Below are positions 63,101-64,000 of a stretch of 64,000 bases of DNA, piece after piece. The notes beneath the pieces were generated by a model. The model was not told the origin of the DNA. It saw nothing but the letters and a program-made list of their open reading frames with translations, and did not search any database. This DNA comes from Prosthecobacter debontii. GTDB taxonomy: Bacteria > Verrucomicrobiota > Verrucomicrobiia > Verrucomicrobiales > Verrucomicrobiaceae. The translations under genes and the position numbers were made by a program. Position 1 is the first letter of the stretch. Each line of letters begins with the position of its first letter. The stretch lies in assembly GCA_945860295.1 (NCBI GenBank), contig CAMAQH010000023.1:1-64000 (forward strand). The letters run 5' to 3'.

Positions 63101-64000
63101 GCAACTGATGACCAAAAACCAGATGCTTGTTGTTCGGCTGCATCGGAAAGGCTTTTGCGATCTCGGGCTTCTCTGCGCCATCCAGATGCACGCGCACTTT
63201 GTTACCATCCCGCAAAAGTACAGCAAAGTGCCAGTCATCCGCACGCATCGTGTTCTTCGAGACTTCGCCGTCGAGCACAAGCTGCGCGCGATGTTCACGG
63301 GACTGCTTTGTGCCAAGAACTTCACCACCAAGTCCGGCCACAAGTGTGCCACTGCGCTCGCTCGCGCCACTGGCCTCACCGAGCCAGAACCACAGGGCGA
63401 TCGAGTAATGCTCGCCCAAGCCTGCGACATCCGCCTGCATGTCAGCGCCCGCGAGATGCAGCGCGCGATTGATTTGCTTGGGACCGGAGAAAGCGGAGGG
63501 CGTCAGCTTCTCATGCAAGCCAATGCCAGTGCCGCTACCGACACCGGGCAGAAACCAACTCGCTCCATCACTGATGTGTGCGGAAGCACCGCCAGACACA
63601 GCATTCACTGCCGTCGTCCCATCCACGTCATTGAGCCGCCAGTAAGCTGCGGGCTTCGCGCTTAGCACTGCCTCGGCATACGGCCCGTGATCATCTTGCA
63701 TCACGCGCCGCTTCTGACCGGTGACGCCTTCCAGAGCGCTCAGCAGCGCTGCCACGATCTTTGTCTCTGCTTGCACCTCAAGCCCAGCTGTGCGCGCGGG
63801 CCAAGTGGTGTAACCGCCCAGCACATGTTGCTCGGGCGGTGGAATGTAGCCCTCGGCACCATTGGCTAATTCGATGTTGAAGTGTGAAGTAAATGGCGAC
63901 TGTGCTTTAAGCTTCAAACCCGTCAGTGCATAGACTTCGTTAGGCAGTGTGGCGATCGTCAGATCGCCGATGCGGATGGCTTGCAGCACGAGTTCAGTCT
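60126..64000 (-). CDS. Giant PVC-type protein: ceramidase-like / LamG / dehydrogenase propeller / HEAT / cytochrome c (partial)
   Basis: About 1290 residues are visible and the frame stays open to the right edge, so the N-terminus is cut. In order: the end of a neutral ceramidase-like domain (about 1-95; SPFTSHFNIELANGAEGYIP, LGGYTTWPA), a LamG/concanavalin-like domain (about 110-320; AAYWRLNDVDGTT, HLAGADMQADVAG), a PVC membrane-bound-dehydrogenase propeller (about 345-800; AFDWDERGRLWVVEMSDYPL, DMNGDGCYDKSTLFADGLNF, GPDGALWIADMYRFMIEHPQ), HEAT repeats (about 800-1130), and a heme-binding cytochrome c end (CAACHKRG, Cys1163 to His1167, and GPDLLSIVEHPPEKMLG). It is probably exported and extracellular or periplasmic. 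Substrate is unknown. Confidence 0.85.
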   Translation of the reverse strand, partial: TELVLQAIRIGDLTIATLPNEVYALTGLKLKAQSPFTSHFNIELANGAEGYIPPPEQHVLGGYTTWPARTAGLEVQAETKIVAALLSALEGVTGQKRRVMQDDHGPYAEAVLSAKPAAYWRLNDVDGTTAVNAVSGGASAHISDGASWFLPGVGSGTGIGLHEKLTPSAFSGPKQINRALHLAGADMQADVAGLGEHYSIALWFWLGEASGASERSGTLVAGLGGEVLGTKQSREHRAQLVLDGEVSKNTMRADDWHFAVLLRDGNKVRVHLDGAEKPEIAKAFPMQPNNKHLVFGHQLQGKLDEVAVFKRALTPAEIAAFWKVSGIAEQRAKEAALSVPKPLEPSESLKKVHLPAGYKAEIIAAEPLLIDPVAFDWDERGRLWVVEMSDYPLGMDGNGKPGGRVRVLEDMNGDGCYDKSTLFADGLNFPNGILTWRDGVIITAAPNVLFLQDTNGDGKADKQEVLISGLQEGNQQLRCNGLRWGLDNWVYLAIGGHHGKYAAETRLKSLRNGQEIQVGARDFRFRPDTGELEPQSGPTQFGRNRDNWGRWFGTQNAHPLWHYVLPEQYLRRNPHYGVDETRVQMLTPPNSPPVYPASKGTKRYHDFTASMGHFTSACSGVIYRDQILFGPGSNDAFTCEPVHNLVQHMAVTDNGVSFAAKQVFGEGKFDFFASEDRWCRPVMVREGPDGALWIADMYRFMIEHPQWLPKEGKDELLPHYRLGDDRGRIYRVSRNGMADFKPVRFDKLSTSDLVAALDSTNGWRRDKAHQILLWRADKSTVAPLLALVELSKNPLARLHALCVLDGLGELKSATVTRALGDDNPGVRENALRLAETRFTPEVLAAAVRLVDDKDAKVQMQLAFTLGESKDALAGKTLGRLLIAHTDDPMIVTAVMSSATPHIRALIAAVAGKPQSALADTLLTIALGLNDRDAIVTLLAPIFTSTGSRYTPEQLTSFARLHVQLAQSGSTLGKLRTGSAGDALAQLLTKATAITAQARGTAADTNAPALERIAATVLLSRDPASRAEALPLLTAWLDPKHPADAQAAAIRALAIIATPEVTAAFTKAWPTMSPATKQLALTAWMSREPWAFDLVQRIERKELSASAVDTTQRARLIKHDSKRIASLAAKVFDTASSARSKVVESYLPALTLKGDPAKGQQTYTLICAACHKRGAQGRELGPDLLSIVEHPPEKMLGNILDPSADIQPGFNPYTCTLNTGEQIYGLLASESANSVVMKLIDGTQKTVLRNQIKTLQSQPLSLMPEGLEAAINHQIMADLIAFLRTPITSTK

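Overview
The window is about 57% GC by eye and reads as chromosomal DNA of a member of the PVC superphylum, most likely Verrucomicrobiota (a Prosthecobacter/Verrucomicrobium-like relative). The evidence is the gene families present: a planctomycete-type cytochrome/DUF1549/DUF1553 protein followed by a DUF1501 protein, a second DUF1501 protein, a DUF1080 protein, a very large PVC-type heme/HEAT/dehydrogenase protein, a double-length UvrA of the kind also known from Chlamydiae, and a eukaryotic-type (class II) glutamine synthetase. No tRNA, rRNA, CRISPR array or prophage was recognised. This is an inference from gene content, not a database placement.

Layout. 0-0.15 kb: the end of an IS256-like insertion sequence runs off the left edge. 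0.2-4.8 kb: glcD-type oxidase overlapping a ketosynthase-like gene, convergent with a secreted TPR protein. 4.9-8.9 kb: formate dehydrogenase alpha subunit, with nucleotidyltransferase-related genes on both sides (a broken one plus a small partner downstream, an intact MNT/HEPN pair upstream); a 25-bp direct repeat marks the starts of both fdhA and the MNT gene. 9-14.6 kb: amino-acid permease, membrane-fusion protein, ECF-like sigma factor, secreted FAD oxidoreductase. 14.7-23.3 kb: the fused UvrA (four ABC modules) convergent with a secreted beta-propeller/M28/PDZ peptidase. 23.7-27.6 kb: xylose isomerase, ThrH-type phosphatase, and the NuoEF-like beta subunit that probably partners the distant formate dehydrogenase alpha subunit. 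27.8-29.1 kb: two adjacent reading frames (TPM-like domain gene and a membrane protein gene) broken by several single-base frame changes. 29.3-31.3 kb: cysK with a clear promoter and a YfgM-like membrane protein. 31.4-39.2 kb: hydroxyproline-epimerase/D-amino-acid dehydrogenase region with an S9 peptidase, an SDR, an iron-type alcohol dehydrogenase and an AraC regulator, which suggests breakdown of collagen-like peptides or hydroxyproline. 39.3-46.5 kb: planctomycete-type cytochrome pair, small membrane protein plus ComEC, DUF1080. 46.7-50.9 kb: class II glutamine synthetase, outer-membrane efflux lipoprotein, enolase-superfamily enzyme. 51-54.8 kb: ankyrin/L,D-transpeptidase, sugar-kinase/MurQ fusion, DUF4412-like protein, a likely cell-wall turnover group. 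54.8-64 kb: DUF1501, homoserine dehydrogenase, flippase-like membrane protein, ketol-acid reductoisomerase, an esterase fragment, and a giant heme protein running off the right edge.

The points most worth following are: the 25-bp repeat around the MNT/HEPN cassette at fdhA; two palindromic mini-elements of one family inserted in the same reading frame in the UvrA linkers; the kinase-MurQ fusion next to an ankyrin/YkuD protein; the ceramidase-LamG-dehydrogenase-heme fusion; and a cluster of homopolymer-associated frame breaks at 27.8-31.6 kb, which must be separated into real decay and assembly error.
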